The notes under the pieces are model-generated. The model searched no databases. It saw only the letters and a list, made by a program, of their open reading frames with translations, and had not been told where the DNA came from. Made by a program: the position numbers and the translations under genes. A stretch of DNA of 64,000 nt. Source: Pseudomonadota bacterium. GTDB taxonomy: Bacteria > Pseudomonadota > Gammaproteobacteria > Burkholderiales > Eutrophovitaceae. Where the stretch lies: assembly GCA_027624715.1 (NCBI GenBank), contig JAQBTV010000003.1:148450-212449 (forward strand), given 5' to 3'. Below, in pieces: positions 52,292-62,066 of this stretch. Numbering within the stretch: position 1 is the first letter of the stretch; the number at the start of each line of letters is the position of its first letter.

Positions 52292-53664
52292 CAATAAAGA
52301 AACCGATGCATATCCATATTCTTGGGGTTTGTGGCACTTTTATGGGGGGGCTTGCAGCGATCGCTAACCAAGCTGGATATAAAGTAACGGGGTGTGATGA
52401 AGGGGTATATCCCCCAATGAGTTTACAGCTCCAATCGATAGGTATTGATTTAATCGAGGGTTGGGGCGTTGAGCAACTTGATTTAAATCCAGACCTCTAT
52501 GTTGTTGGTAATGTGGTGTCTCGGGGTAATCCGTTGATGGAAGAAATTCTCAATCGTAATTTGCCCTATGTGTCTGGCCCGCATTGGTTATATGAGTCGG
52601 TTTTGGCGTCTAAATGGGTCCTTGCGGTAGCCGGTACTCATGGCAAAACCACCACCACTGCGATGTTAGCCAAGATTCTTGATTATGCGGGCTTGAATCC
52701 AGGATTTTTAGTGGGAGGCGTACCCATTGATTTTGGTACGTCTTCTCGGATGACGGAATCAGATTTTTTTGTTATTGAGGCAGATGAGTACGACACAGCG
52801 TTTTTTGATAAGCGCTCCAAATTTTTGCACTATCGTCCTCGGACCGCGGTATTTAATAACCTTGAGTATGATCATGCCGATATCTTTCCGAATTTAGATG
52901 CGATTGAAAGTCAGTTCCATCATTTTGTGCGAACCGTGCCGAGCAAAGGAGCGTTAATTGTTAACCAAGATAGTCCAGCGTTAAGTCGTGTGACTGAGCG
53001 CGGCTGTTGGTCTGAAGTGATTCCATTTGGGGGTCCTGAATCCTGGTCGTATCGTAAATTGAATAACGGCGAGCAGATTGAAATTTTGTACAACGGGGCC
53101 ATTAAGGGCTCTTATAAGCCAAGATTTTTTGGGGCGCACAACTTGGACAATGCGTTAGCAGCTTTGTTAGCTGCGCGACACAGCGGAGTCCCTATTGAGG
53201 TTGGATTGCGGGCTCTTGAGGACTTTAGGGGTGTTAAGCGTCGCATGGAACTTCGTGGCAAGGTGAGCAAGATTCAGGTCTACGATGATTTTGCTCATCA
53301 CCCTACTGCGATTAAAACTACGTTAGAAGGCCTGAAGCAACGTTATCCAGACGCAAGAGTGTTAGCCGTATTTGAGCCAAGGTCAAACAGCATGAAATTG
53401 GGGCATCATAATGCGTACCTGTCCGATAGTCTTGCAATAGCCGACTTCGTTTATTGTTATACGAGAGGGCTAAATTGGAATGCCGACGAATTATTTGCGT
53501 CGATGGGGGATGCAGTGTTTCTGTCTGATGACGTCAATGTGATGGCTCGATCGATTGTTGCGAACGCGTGTCCAGGAGATTTCATCTTGATTATGAGTAA
53601 TGGGGGATTTCAAAATATCCAAGAAAAGGTTTTAGATTTATTGCGCTCGAAGTCAATTAAATGA
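52288..53664 (+). CDS. mpl: UDP-N-acetylmuramate:tripeptide ligase Mpl
   Basis: Murein-recycling ligase that attaches the recovered tripeptide L-Ala-D-Glu-mesoDAP to UDP-MurNAc. The 458-residue protein is of the Mur ligase type: N-terminal HIHILGVCGTFMGGLAAIA, ATP loop VAGTHGKTTTTAMLAKIL, central domain VFNNLEYDHADIFPN, and C-terminal VYDDFAHHPTAIKTTLEGL. The early GVCGTFM sequence separates Mpl from MurC. It overlaps both neighbours by 4 nt. Confidence 0.93.
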   Translation: MTIKKPMHIHILGVCGTFMGGLAAIANQAGYKVTGCDEGVYPPMSLQLQSIGIDLIEGWGVEQLDLNPDLYVVGNVVSRGNPLMEEILNRNLPYVSGPHWLYESVLASKWVLAVAGTHGKTTTTAMLAKILDYAGLNPGFLVGGVPIDFGTSSRMTESDFFVIEADEYDTAFFDKRSKFLHYRPRTAVFNNLEYDHADIFPNLDAIESQFHHFVRTVPSKGALIVNQDSPALSRVTERGCWSEVIPFGGPESWSYRKLNNGEQIEILYNGAIKGSYKPRFFGAHNLDNALAALLAARHSGVPIEVGLRALEDFRGVKRRMELRGKVSKIQVYDDFAHHPTAIKTTLEGLKQRYPDARVLAVFEPRSNSMKLGHHNAYLSDSLAIADFVYCYTRGLNWNADELFASMGDAVFLSDDVNVMARSIVANACPGDFILIMSNGGFQNIQEKVLDLLRSKSIK

Positions 53665-54245
53665 AGCTGTATATCTATATTCATGGGTTTAATAGTTCGT
53701 CGTCTTCTCTCAAAGCTAAGGTCTTGGCACGATTGATTCAGGAGCGGCACTCGAACATCGAATTTTGGTGTCCAGACTTGTCTCATTGGCCTGAGAAAGC
53801 TGTGGCGTGTTTACTTGATAGAATTAGCGCACATCCTATTAAGGATGTAATGTTAGTAGGGAGTTCGTTAGGCGGTTTCTATGGGACATACCTATCACAT
53901 CGGGTTGGGTGTCGATCGGTTCTGATCAATCCAGCGATCACGCCACATACCGGGCTGTTAAACCATGTCGGGCAGCAAAAGAATCTGTACACGGGTGAAG
54001 AATACGAGTTTACCAATGAGCATTTGCGTCAGCTCGAACGGCTCTATGTGAAAGAAATTAAAAGGGTCGAAAAATTATTCTTGGTACACACGACTGGAGA
54101 TGAACTTTTAGATTGGAAGACCGCCGCTCGTCGTTTCGATGGGTGTAGACGGTTGATTGTCGGCGGCAGTGATCACGGATTTACTAACTTTGAAGACTAC
54201 GCAGATATCGTTTTATCGCACCTTAATGGTGAGTTTTTGCCTTGA
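53661..54245 (+). CDS. YqiA/YcfP family alpha/beta-fold esterase
   Basis: A 194-residue small alpha/beta hydrolase. It opens YIYIHGFNSSSSSLKAKVL, has the nucleophile elbow GSSLGGFYGTYL, an Asp in HTTGDELLDW and the catalytic His in GGSDHGFTNFEDY. Homologues (YqiA) hydrolyse simple esters; the physiological substrate is unknown. Translationally coupled to mpl. Confidence 0.85.
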   Translation: MKLYIYIHGFNSSSSSLKAKVLARLIQERHSNIEFWCPDLSHWPEKAVACLLDRISAHPIKDVMLVGSSLGGFYGTYLSHRVGCRSVLINPAITPHTGLLNHVGQQKNLYTGEEYEFTNEHLRQLERLYVKEIKRVEKLFLVHTTGDELLDWKTAARRFDGCRRLIVGGSDHGFTNFEDYADIVLSHLNGEFLP

Positions 54246-54295
54246 TTGCCTGTATTCAATAATTTTTCTGAATAAAACTTAAAGGTGAGCCCTAG

Positions 54296-56158
54296 GTGAA
54301 TGTATTTTATTTGGAGTCTGGATCTTTGAAGGTTGGACGCATCTTGAAAGAGACGGGCGCTTCGCTTCAAGTGCAGAGTCAGTTTGGTAAACAAATCAAG
54401 GTCAAGGCAAATCACGTGTTTATCTTTTTTGATGGCACGAGCCCTGATGACTTTTTTAATAAGGTACAAGAAATCGCAAAGACTATTGATCCTGATCTCC
54501 TATGGGAGGCGTTTGATGGTTCAGAGAGCTTATACTCAACAGTCGCAAAAGCATTTTTTGGGGAGTCGATTACGCAACAACAGGAGGCTAGTGTTCTAAC
54601 GGTTTTATTCGATCATCCAACGCATTTTCAAAAAAAGGGACAGGGAAATTTCAAGCCCGCTGCCGCTGAGGCCCTAAGGGCAGCCAAAACCTCCTTAGAG
54701 GCGAAGAGACAGCGTGAGCTGTTACTTGCGCGCTATGTTGAGCAATTGTGCGAATACGCCATGCCAACGGAGTTCTTTGATAACTTGCCTCGATTGCTCT
54801 ATGGCCCAGACAAAAATCAGCTTGAGGAAAAAGCGATTGAGCAAGCTTGTTTGAAATTAAAAATTGGAAAACGAGCACTCTTTACAAAATTATCAATCAT
54901 GCCTGAGGCTGAAGATTTTCACCTTGGTCAATTTATATACGATCATTTCAGTAACGCTCCGGAACACAGGAATGATGTCTGTGTGCCTGGCGCAGATGGC
55001 TTGCCGATCTCGCAAGTGAGTGCGTTTAGTATTGATGATGCAGCTACTACGGAAATTGATGATGCGTTCTCTTTGACTGGTGACGAAAATGTGGGGTGGA
55101 GACTCGGGGTGCATATTGCGGCTCCGGGGCTGTGTATCGGGACAGATTCTGCTCTAGATAAAGAGTTGCGATCGAGAATGTCCACTGTTTATCATCCAGC
55201 AGGGAAGGTCACCATGTCGCCTCCTTCGATTATCGAACAATTTAGCTTGTCTCAAGGGCGGACAGTGCCCGTCATGTCACTCTATGCAGAGATAGACCCA
55301 GAGTTTGCCGTTGGTCGTATTGAGACGGTAATTGAATCTCTTAACGTTACAGATAATTTAGACTTAAGCGTCATAGAGAATCATTTCGATCCTGATTTAG
55401 GCCCTAATCAACCGGTTGGTTGCTCAAGGGGGCGAGAATTGTATGTACTCTACCAACTTGCCACTCGTTTACGTGAATCTAGAGGAGAAAAGAATAGTCA
55501 TATCCACCGCAAAGAATACAATTTTGAGGTGACTGAGGGGACCGTTAGTATCAAGCCACGTAAACGTGGCTCTTCGGTAGACGTAATGGTTTCGGAGTTG
55601 ATGATTTTCGCGAATAGTCATTGGGGCTCTGAGCTTAAAAATGCTGATATTGCTGCTTTGTTCCGTGTGAAAACAAAGTCTAAAACCGGTTTGTCAATTG
55701 TTCCACTTCCTCATGAGATGATGGGCGTGAGCGCTTACGCTTGGGTTAGCAGCCCCTTGAGGCGTTATGTTGACTTAGTCAATCAACGACAATTACTTGC
55801 TCATCTCCAATCTCGGGAGCCAACGTACAGTTCGAACAGTGAGCAACTGCACAGTATTCTTTATGATTTTGAGATAAAGTATGCACAGTATGCGGAGTTC
55901 CAAAGGCATATGGAGCGTTTTTGGTGTATGAAGTGGTTACTGCAAACGGATCAACGCGTATTCGAGGCCGAAGTATTACGCGATAATTTAGTACGGTTGG
56001 ACTCCATCCCATTAGTGTGTAAAGCCGACAAATTACCTCAAAATAATATTGGCCAGAAGGTTTTAATTAAGGTGCTAGCGATTAATGTAGTTGATAATTT
56101 CGCCAATGTAGAGTGGATTGAGACCCTTCAACTTGTAACTGAAGAACCAACCACGTAA
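54296..56158 (+). CDS. RNase II/RNB-domain exoribonuclease
   Basis: A 620-residue member of the RNase II (RNB) family. The start is GTG 54296. An N-terminal barrel/helical region of about 230 residues precedes the RNB domain with the catalytic Asp cluster IDDAATTEIDDAFSL and LGVHIAAP. SPLRRYVDLVNQRQLLAHL is near the end, followed by a short S1-like tail. It degrades single-stranded RNA 3' to 5'. It is the betaproteobacterial variant, shorter than RNase R, found between yqiA and tonB. Confidence 0.88.
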   Translation: MNVFYLESGSLKVGRILKETGASLQVQSQFGKQIKVKANHVFIFFDGTSPDDFFNKVQEIAKTIDPDLLWEAFDGSESLYSTVAKAFFGESITQQQEASVLTVLFDHPTHFQKKGQGNFKPAAAEALRAAKTSLEAKRQRELLLARYVEQLCEYAMPTEFFDNLPRLLYGPDKNQLEEKAIEQACLKLKIGKRALFTKLSIMPEAEDFHLGQFIYDHFSNAPEHRNDVCVPGADGLPISQVSAFSIDDAATTEIDDAFSLTGDENVGWRLGVHIAAPGLCIGTDSALDKELRSRMSTVYHPAGKVTMSPPSIIEQFSLSQGRTVPVMSLYAEIDPEFAVGRIETVIESLNVTDNLDLSVIENHFDPDLGPNQPVGCSRGRELYVLYQLATRLRESRGEKNSHIHRKEYNFEVTEGTVSIKPRKRGSSVDVMVSELMIFANSHWGSELKNADIAALFRVKTKSKTGLSIVPLPHEMMGVSAYAWVSSPLRRYVDLVNQRQLLAHLQSREPTYSSNSEQLHSILYDFEIKYAQYAEFQRHMERFWCMKWLLQTDQRVFEAEVLRDNLVRLDSIPLVCKADKLPQNNIGQKVLIKVLAINVVDNFANVEWIETLQLVTEEPTT

Positions 56159-56206
56159 TCTTCCTCTGTACGCACCGAATTACGATAAATAGCGACAATC
56201 TCAAGC

Positions 56207-57091
56207 ATGCGATTTAATCGAGGAGCGGCGAGCAAATTGATGTTTAAGCCCGCTAAGCCAATGGCTGTTGCGTTAGCCGGCTCTTTGGTGGCGCACTTGA
56301 TGTTGCTGACCATTCAAGGTGCACAAAACACGCCTCATTCACGTTTGGCCTCAGCCGACTTGGATGTGGTGCTCGTTAATAGTCAGTCTATGCGGCACGT
56401 AAATGTAGCCGACGTATTAGCTCAGGTTAGCTTGCAAGGCGGAGGCAATACTGATGCGGAGACCATGGCGACAACCAGTGCGCCGGTTGATTATATGAAT
56501 ACGCTTGAGCGCAGCGTTAAATTAGCCGGACGCCAAGTTGAGCAGCTTGAACGGTCTATTAAGCAGCTATTAGTTCTTAATCGCGACCAAGCGTCGTTAC
56601 GGTTGGATTCTGAACGCGCTGAGCCAAAACAACAAAACAGTGTTAATTCAAAGATTTTAATGGATGTTGTTGATGCAACATCGATGAACCGACTTCAAGC
56701 AAAAATTGATAAAGAGTGGAGTAATTATCAGAAGAGACCAAAGCGCAAGTTTATTGGCGCGAACGTTGCGGAGGCAGACTTCGCAAGTTATGTTGAGCGA
56801 TGGAGGCAGCAAATAGAAGACCTAGGTAGTCGTCTTTATTCGCATGATTTAAGTGATGCACAACTGGAGGGGGTAATGATTGTAACGGTGTCCATTAGGT
56901 CTGATGGTACAGTGGAGCACGTTGTCATAGACCGCTCATCCGGCTCTAAAAAGCTAGATAAGACTGCGACAGACATTGTGCAACGATCCGCACCTTTTGA
57001 CCGTTTTGATTCAAAATTGAGTGCTCAGTTTGACGTTCTCTCGATTACAAGACAATGGTCATTTACAAAGAACGATCTCGATTTAAAATAA
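56207..57091 (+). CDS. TonB C-terminal-domain protein
   Basis: A 294-residue protein with an N-terminal membrane anchor (about residues 19-37, PMAVALAGSLVAHLMLLTIQ). A periplasmic middle (about 100-200) with coiled-coil potential follows (LERSVKLAGRQVEQLERSIK). The C-terminal TonB-like fold has VMIVTVSIRSDGTVEHVVI, LDKTATDIVQRSAPF and ITRQWSF. The Pro-rich spacer and ExbB/ExbD genes are absent, so a classical energy-transducing role is uncertain. ATG 56240 (MFKPAKP), with an upstream GAGGAG, is an alternative start. Fixed neighbour of aroE and mtgA. Confidence 0.8.
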   Translation: MRFNRGAASKLMFKPAKPMAVALAGSLVAHLMLLTIQGAQNTPHSRLASADLDVVLVNSQSMRHVNVADVLAQVSLQGGGNTDAETMATTSAPVDYMNTLERSVKLAGRQVEQLERSIKQLLVLNRDQASLRLDSERAEPKQQNSVNSKILMDVVDATSMNRLQAKIDKEWSNYQKRPKRKFIGANVAEADFASYVERWRQQIEDLGSRLYSHDLSDAQLEGVMIVTVSIRSDGTVEHVVIDRSSGSKKLDKTATDIVQRSAPFDRFDSKLSAQFDVLSITRQWSFTKNDLDLK

Positions 57092-57100
57092 GGAAAATAA

Positions 57101-57937
57101 ATGGCAGAAAGAGATCAATATGTCGTTATCGGCAATCCAATTGAACACAGTAAATCGCCACAAATTCACTCAATGTTTGCCGAACAAACGGGTGAGGCTA
57201 TAGAGTACAAAAAAATACTGTGTCCGCTTGGGGGGTTTTCGCGGGTAGTTACAGAATTTTTTGCCGCGGGTGGTCTAGGGGCGAATGTGACGGTTCCATT
57301 TAAATTAGACGCGTATGACCTAGCGACAACTCGTTCGAGCCGTGTAGAACATGCCAGAGCTGCAAATACCTTGGCGAACAAAGGCGGCTTGGTCTTTGCC
57401 GAAAATACCGATGGACTAGGCTTGGTCAGAGATATCGTTCGTAATTTGGAGTTTTCTATTTTTGATAAATCGATCTTAATCGTAGGTGCTGGCGGAGCGA
57501 CGCGGGGTGTTTTGCTGCCACTTACCGAGGAACGCCCGAAACGAATCATGGTTGTTAACCGAACACCAGACAAAGCACACGAGTTGATTAAATCGATAGA
57601 AACAGAGACTAAAGGTTTTCCAATTGTGCTGTCTTCTGGGGGGATACACGATATTGTTGAGGATGAGTTTGACTTGATTGTGAATGCAACATCGAGCAGT
57701 CTAAGCGGGGACGCTTTCCCAATCAGCTCCAATGTTCTAGGACGCAATGCTTTGGCGTATGACATGATGTACGGTAAAGATGAAACATCATTCAGTCGTT
57801 GGGCGGCGACTGCTAAGGCACACCAAATTTCAGATGGATTAGGAATGCTTGTCGAGCAAGCTGCGGAATCATTCTTTTTGTGGCGAGGCAAGCGACCAGA
57901 GACGAGGGCGATTTTAGAGGCTTTGCGGGCGATATGA
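57101..57937 (+). CDS. aroE: shikimate dehydrogenase (NADP+)
   Basis: Reduces 3-dehydroshikimate to shikimate in aromatic amino acid synthesis. The 278-residue protein has VIGNPIEHSKSPQIHSMFAE with the substrate serines, ANVTVPFK with the catalytic Lys, NTLANKGG, the NADP loop GAGGATRGVLLPL with NRTPDKA, and the C-terminal DGLGMLVEQAAESF. The stop overlaps the mtgA start (ATGA). Confidence 0.96.
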   Translation: MAERDQYVVIGNPIEHSKSPQIHSMFAEQTGEAIEYKKILCPLGGFSRVVTEFFAAGGLGANVTVPFKLDAYDLATTRSSRVEHARAANTLANKGGLVFAENTDGLGLVRDIVRNLEFSIFDKSILIVGAGGATRGVLLPLTEERPKRIMVVNRTPDKAHELIKSIETETKGFPIVLSSGGIHDIVEDEFDLIVNATSSSLSGDAFPISSNVLGRNALAYDMMYGKDETSFSRWAATAKAHQISDGLGMLVEQAAESFFLWRGKRPETRAILEALRAI

Positions 57938-58623
57938 AGCGACAAAGACGTTGGGCTTCACAATTAATTAGGTTAGTCCTTTTGTTGTTTTTGGGCTATG
58001 AACTATGGTTTGTGGGTCGCGTGTTGATTTTAAAATGGGTAGAACCTACCAGCACCTCATTCATGAGAGCTTACAACAAAGAAAATAATGAGGCTTCAAA
58101 TTACCGGTGGGTTAATTATGATCGTATTTCATCACATGTTAAATCAGCTGTAGTTGCAGCTGAGGACGAAAAATTTGTAGATCACTATGGTTTTGATTGG
58201 GTCTCGATTAGGAAGGCCGCCGCAAAGAATGCGAAAAAAGGAAAAATTGTTGCTGGGGGTTCCACTATCACCCAACAGCTAGCTAAGAATTTGTTTTTAT
58301 CGCCGAGTCGATCAATTTGGAGAAAGGCCCAAGAGTCGATTGTGACAGTTATGTTAGAGGCGATTTTATCTAAACAAAGAATTCTAGAGATTTACTTGAA
58401 TGTCATAGAGTGGGGCAGGGGCGTTTATGGTATCGAGGCCGCAGCCAGACATTATTTTAATAGAGGTGCTGAAGGCGTTAGCAAAGTACAGGCGGCTAAA
58501 TTGGCATCTTACATACCGGCCCCAAAGCGGTACGATATTATTGGTGACACTGAACGTTCTCTCAGAAAGGCAGGGATTATTCGTGGCAGAATGTCGAAGG
58601 TCAAAATTCCCAATGAGCGATAA
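57934..58623 (+). CDS. mtgA: monofunctional biosynthetic peptidoglycan transglycosylase
   Basis: Single-domain GT51 glycosyltransferase polymerising lipid II. The start MKRQRRWAS at 57934 overlaps the aroE stop (ATGA) and gives 229 residues, the usual length; a start 54 nt upstream inside aroE is less likely. A membrane helix (about 13-35) precedes the catalytic region with the Glu in AAEDEKFVDHYGFDW, GGSTITQQLAKNLFLSP, KQRILEIYLNVIEWGRGVYG and AARHYFNR. Confidence 0.95.
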   Translation: MKRQRRWASQLIRLVLLLFLGYELWFVGRVLILKWVEPTSTSFMRAYNKENNEASNYRWVNYDRISSHVKSAVVAAEDEKFVDHYGFDWVSIRKAAAKNAKKGKIVAGGSTITQQLAKNLFLSPSRSIWRKAQESIVTVMLEAILSKQRILEIYLNVIEWGRGVYGIEAAARHYFNRGAEGVSKVQAAKLASYIPAPKRYDIIGDTERSLRKAGIIRGRMSKVKIPNER

Positions 58624-58630
58624 ATAACTC

Positions 58631-59413
58631 ATGTTGTATCACCCTGAGTTTGATCCCATAGCGGTTCACATAGGGCCGATTGCCGTGCGTTGGTATGGAC
58701 TGATGTATTTAGTCGGCTTCACCTTCGGTTTGATGCTCGGTCGAGTAAGAATACGCGCGAATCAGAACTCTCCCATTTCGATACGAGAGTTCGATGATTT
58801 ACTGTTTTATATTATCTTGGGTGTCATCGTAGGAGGCCGCCTAGGGTACGTGTTGATTTATGATTTAGCCGGCGTGCTTCTTTCCCCGATATCGATATTA
58901 TATGTTTGGAAAGGGGGAATGTCGTTTCATGGGGGATTAGTCGGAGTTTGTGTTGCCGTAGCACTTTACGCTCGACTTAAACAAAAAGATTGGCTTGTTC
59001 TGACTGATTTTGTTGCGCCGCTGGTCCCATTAGGATTAGCAGCAGGTCGTATAGGCAATTTCATTAATGGAGAGCTTTGGGGGCGAGCTACAGATGCTCC
59101 TTGGGCCATAGTTTTTCCGCAATCAGATTCGCTTTTGGGTAGACATCCATCTCAGCTGTATGAGTTTTTTCTTGAAGGGATAGTGTTATTTCTCATACTT
59201 TGGTTCTTCTCAAAAACAAAACGACCAATCGGAGTGACATCAGGACTCTTCTTGGTAGGTTATGCACTGTTTAGATTTATAGTGGAGTTTATGAGAGAGC
59301 CTGATGCGCATTTAGGACTTTTGTCATTTGGACTTTCCATGGGGCAATGGTTATGCATTCCTATGCTGTTGCTTGGCGTATTTCTAATAGGTCGGGTAGG
59401 GAAAAAACAATAA
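58631..59413 (+). CDS. lgt: prolipoprotein diacylglyceryl transferase
   Basis: Transfers diacylglycerol from phosphatidylglycerol to the lipobox Cys of prolipoproteins. The 260-residue protein is polytopic, about seven membrane helices. It shows [34 protein letters not shown] with the essential His, and the Lgt signature [14 protein letters not shown]. It starts 7 nt after mtgA. Confidence 0.95.
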   Translation: MLYHPEFDPIAVHIGPIAVRWYGLMYLVGFTFGLMLGRVRIRANQNSPISIREFDDLLFYIILGVIVGGRLGYVLIYDLAGVLLSPISILYVWKGGMSFHGGLVGVCVAVALYARLKQKDWLVLTDFVAPLVPLGLAAGRIGNFINGELWGRATDAPWAIVFPQSDSLLGRHPSQLYEFFLEGIVLFLILWFFSKTKRPIGVTSGLFLVGYALFRFIVEFMREPDAHLGLLSFGLSMGQWLCIPMLLLGVFLIGRVGKKQ

Positions 59414-59511
59414 ATGATTTAGACATCTTCTCGGCGTGATTAATAATTAAAACTGATGCTTTAAGTTGTGAGGTTGGATTTTTTCATAATGTTTAAAAAG
59501 AGGAAGTGACA

Positions 59512-60390
59512 ATGGTGGCTGATACGGTTATTGGAATTATCGGCGGCAGTGGTGTTTACGACATACAGGGATTGCAGAATACTCAATGGACAAAAGTTGA
59601 AAGTCCATTTGGGGCTCCTTCTGATGAATTTCTGGTTGGGGAGTTTAGAGGCCAAAAAATTGTATTTCTTCCCCGACACGGGCGCGGACATGTGGTTTCA
59701 CCCAGCTACATTAATTATAGAGCGAACATTGATGGAATTAAACGGTTAGGCGTTACGGACTTAGTTTCTGTGAGCGCAGTAGGTTCGTTACGAGAGGACC
59801 TCGCCCCAGGTATGTTCGTAATAGTAGACCAGTTTATTGATAGGACGTTTACTCGAGAAAAATCTTTTTTCGGTAATGGATTAGTCGCACATGTTTCAGT
59901 GGCACACCCTGTTTGCTCTCGTCTTGGTGGGCACATTGAATCAGCATTAAAAAGCGCTGAAATTAAATATGTCAGAGGGGGTACTTACCTTGTGATGGAG
60001 GGACCTCAGTTTTCAACACTGTCGGAATCCAAGCTATACAGGCAATGGGGTTGCGATGTGATTGGAATGACCAATATGCCAGAGGCCAAGTTAGCGCGCG
60101 AAGCAGAAATTTGTTATGCCAGTATCGCGATGGTCACAGACTTTGATTGCTGGCATCCAGATCATGAGGATGTCTCCGTCGAGCAGGTCATTCAAGTTTT
60201 GGTTGGAAATGCAGAAAAAGCGAAAACATTGATTAGTGAAGTGGCTCCCTTAATTATGGCAGATGAAATGGGCCCATCCTGCAATTGTAAGCAAGCATTA
60301 GAGTTCGCATTAATTACGCCTCCTAATGCTCGTGACCCTAAAGTAGTTGAGACACTTGATGCGATAGCGGGACGCGTGTTGAAGAAATAA
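59512..60390 (+). CDS. mtnP: S-methyl-5'-thioadenosine phosphorylase
   Basis: Phosphorolyses methylthioadenosine, the by-product of polyamine and related SAM-consuming reactions, to adenine and methylthioribose-1-phosphate. The 292-residue protein has IGIIGGSGVYD, LPRHGRGHVVSPSYINYRAN, SAVGSL, the active-site GGTYLVMEGPQFSTLSES, and DVIGMTNMPEAKLAREAEI with FDCWHPD. ATG 59512 is preferred over GTG 59506 because an AAGAGGAAG site precedes it. It opens the mtnP-apt-mtnA set. Confidence 0.92.
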   Translation: MVADTVIGIIGGSGVYDIQGLQNTQWTKVESPFGAPSDEFLVGEFRGQKIVFLPRHGRGHVVSPSYINYRANIDGIKRLGVTDLVSVSAVGSLREDLAPGMFVIVDQFIDRTFTREKSFFGNGLVAHVSVAHPVCSRLGGHIESALKSAEIKYVRGGTYLVMEGPQFSTLSESKLYRQWGCDVIGMTNMPEAKLAREAEICYASIAMVTDFDCWHPDHEDVSVEQVIQVLVGNAEKAKTLISEVAPLIMADEMGPSCNCKQALEFALITPPNARDPKVVETLDAIAGRVLKK

Positions 60391-60445
60391 TGAACCGCCC
60401 GATTAGTAGTGTTTTTAATTTGTATTTTGATTTTAACGATAAACG

Positions 60446-60973
60446 ATGAATATCGCCGAGCTAATCAGAACGATCCCAGACTACCCTAAGCCGGGGATCA
60501 TGTTTCGTGATATCACTACTCTGTTGAGTCACCCCGAAGGGTTCAAACATACTATTCAATTGTTAGTTGATCGCTATCAGCACCATAAAATAGATTTTGT
60601 TGCAGGCATTGAAGCGCGCGGTTTTATTTTGGGCGCGCCTCTAGCAGCAGGTTTGGGTAAGGGCTTTATCCCAGTTAGGAAGAGTGGCAAACTTCCCGGA
60701 AAGATAATCTCACAAAGTTATGAGTTGGAATATGGAACGGACCGAATTGAAATTCATGCAGACGCTTTTGCCAGTGGCTCAAAAATACTGCTTGTGGATG
60801 ATTTGATTGCTACCGGTGGAACCGCTGAGGCCGCTACTAAATTAATTGAAAGGTCTGGCGGTGAGATTGTAGAGTGTTGCTTTATTATTGATTTGCTGGA
60901 TCTGGGTGGTACGAAGAAGCTGGAAGCACTCGGGAAAAGTGTTTTCGCCCTTATTGAGTTTGAGGGCGATTAA
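60446..60973 (+). CDS. apt: adenine phosphoribosyltransferase
   Basis: Salvages adenine to AMP with PRPP. The 175-residue protein has the N-terminal [43 protein letters not shown], and the PRPP loop [19 protein letters not shown]. Placed between mtnP and mtnA, it consumes the adenine released by MtnP. Confidence 0.95.
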   Translation: MNIAELIRTIPDYPKPGIMFRDITTLLSHPEGFKHTIQLLVDRYQHHKIDFVAGIEARGFILGAPLAAGLGKGFIPVRKSGKLPGKIISQSYELEYGTDRIEIHADAFASGSKILLVDDLIATGGTAEAATKLIERSGGEIVECCFIIDLLDLGGTKKLEALGKSVFALIEFEGD

Positions 60974-60988
60974 ATTGATGGGTGATTC

Positions 60989-62023
60989 ATGACCGTAGAG
61001 GCATTACGTTGGCGTAACAGCCAACTTGAGATGATTGATCAACGGTGCTTGCCTGCGGTCATTCAATATTTGTCGTACTCAGATGCACAATCTGTTGCTG
61101 ATGCAATCCGTCAGATGGTGGTTAGAGGCGCGCCAGCAATAGGTGTGGCGGCAGCCTACGGAGTAGCGTTAGAAGCCCAAAAATCTATGTCGTTTAATAG
61201 AGATTCATTCGACAAACATCTTGCAGATGCCCTAGATGTTTTGTCAGCGAGCCGCCCAACTGCTATCAATTTATTTTGGGCACTCGATCGAATGCGCGAT
61301 CGGTTATTAGATGCTGCTAAAAAAGAACCCGTCGCGATAGCGCAAGTGCTACTCCAAGAGGCTCATGCGATATACAACGAGGACATCGATATTAATAAAA
61401 CAATGGGTACTTTTGGAGCATCAATTATTGATGACGGCACGCGTGTGTTAACTCATTGCAATGCAGGCGCGCTGGCCACTGCTGGGCATGGAACCGCACT
61501 TGGCGTTATTCGTTCCGCAGTGATGGCCGGGAAAAAAATAACCGTTTTTGCCGACGAGACGCGACCTTTTATGCAGGGTGCTCGATTGACCGCGTGGGAA
61601 CTTACAGAAGACGGGATTGATACGACGTTAATCACCGATAATATGGCGGGGCACTTTATGAAAAGTGGCGATATTGATGTCGTTATTGTTGGCACAGATC
61701 GCGTCGCAGCTAATGGCGATGTAGCAAATAAAATTGGCACATACATGTTGGCGGTTTTGGCTAAGGAGCACAACATTCCATTTTATGTCGCCTGTCCACT
61801 ATCTACTATTGATCTTTCAATATCTAGTGGTGATGACATTCCTATTGAGGAACGTTCTGCGGATGAAGTTACTGGATATGGTGGTGTTCGGTGGGCACCT
61901 GAAAATATAAAAGTCAGAAATCCGGCCTTTGACGTCACACCCGCTCGGTTCGTAACGGGTTTAATTACAGAAAAAGGAATTATCTACGCCCCTAATGAAG
62001 AAAAGTTGCGGGCGTTGTTTTAA
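60989..62023 (+). CDS. mtnA: S-methyl-5-thioribose-1-phosphate isomerase
   Basis: Converts methylthioribose-1-phosphate to methylthioribulose-1-phosphate. The 344-residue protein belongs to the eIF2B-related aldose-ketose isomerases. It shows VVRGAPAIGVAAAYGVAL, the catalytic Cys in LTHCNAGALATAGHGTALG and the catalytic Asp in VGTDRVAANGDVANKIGTY. GYGGVRWAPENIKVRNPAFD is near the end. It follows apt by 15 nt. The later methionine-salvage genes mtnB, mtnC/mtnK and mtnD are not in the window. Confidence 0.94.
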   Translation: MTVEALRWRNSQLEMIDQRCLPAVIQYLSYSDAQSVADAIRQMVVRGAPAIGVAAAYGVALEAQKSMSFNRDSFDKHLADALDVLSASRPTAINLFWALDRMRDRLLDAAKKEPVAIAQVLLQEAHAIYNEDIDINKTMGTFGASIIDDGTRVLTHCNAGALATAGHGTALGVIRSAVMAGKKITVFADETRPFMQGARLTAWELTEDGIDTTLITDNMAGHFMKSGDIDVVIVGTDRVAANGDVANKIGTYMLAVLAKEHNIPFYVACPLSTIDLSISSGDDIPIEERSADEVTGYGGVRWAPENIKVRNPAFDVTPARFVTGLITEKGIIYAPNEEKLRALF

Positions 62024-62066
62024 AGTCTTGTCGAATCTAGCGATTAACTTTTAAGGTGATGCATAC

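Noticed and set aside
57166..57945. 259-codon open frame opposite aroE
   Set aside because: Almost exactly antisense to AroE, whose catalytic motifs are all present on the plus strand.
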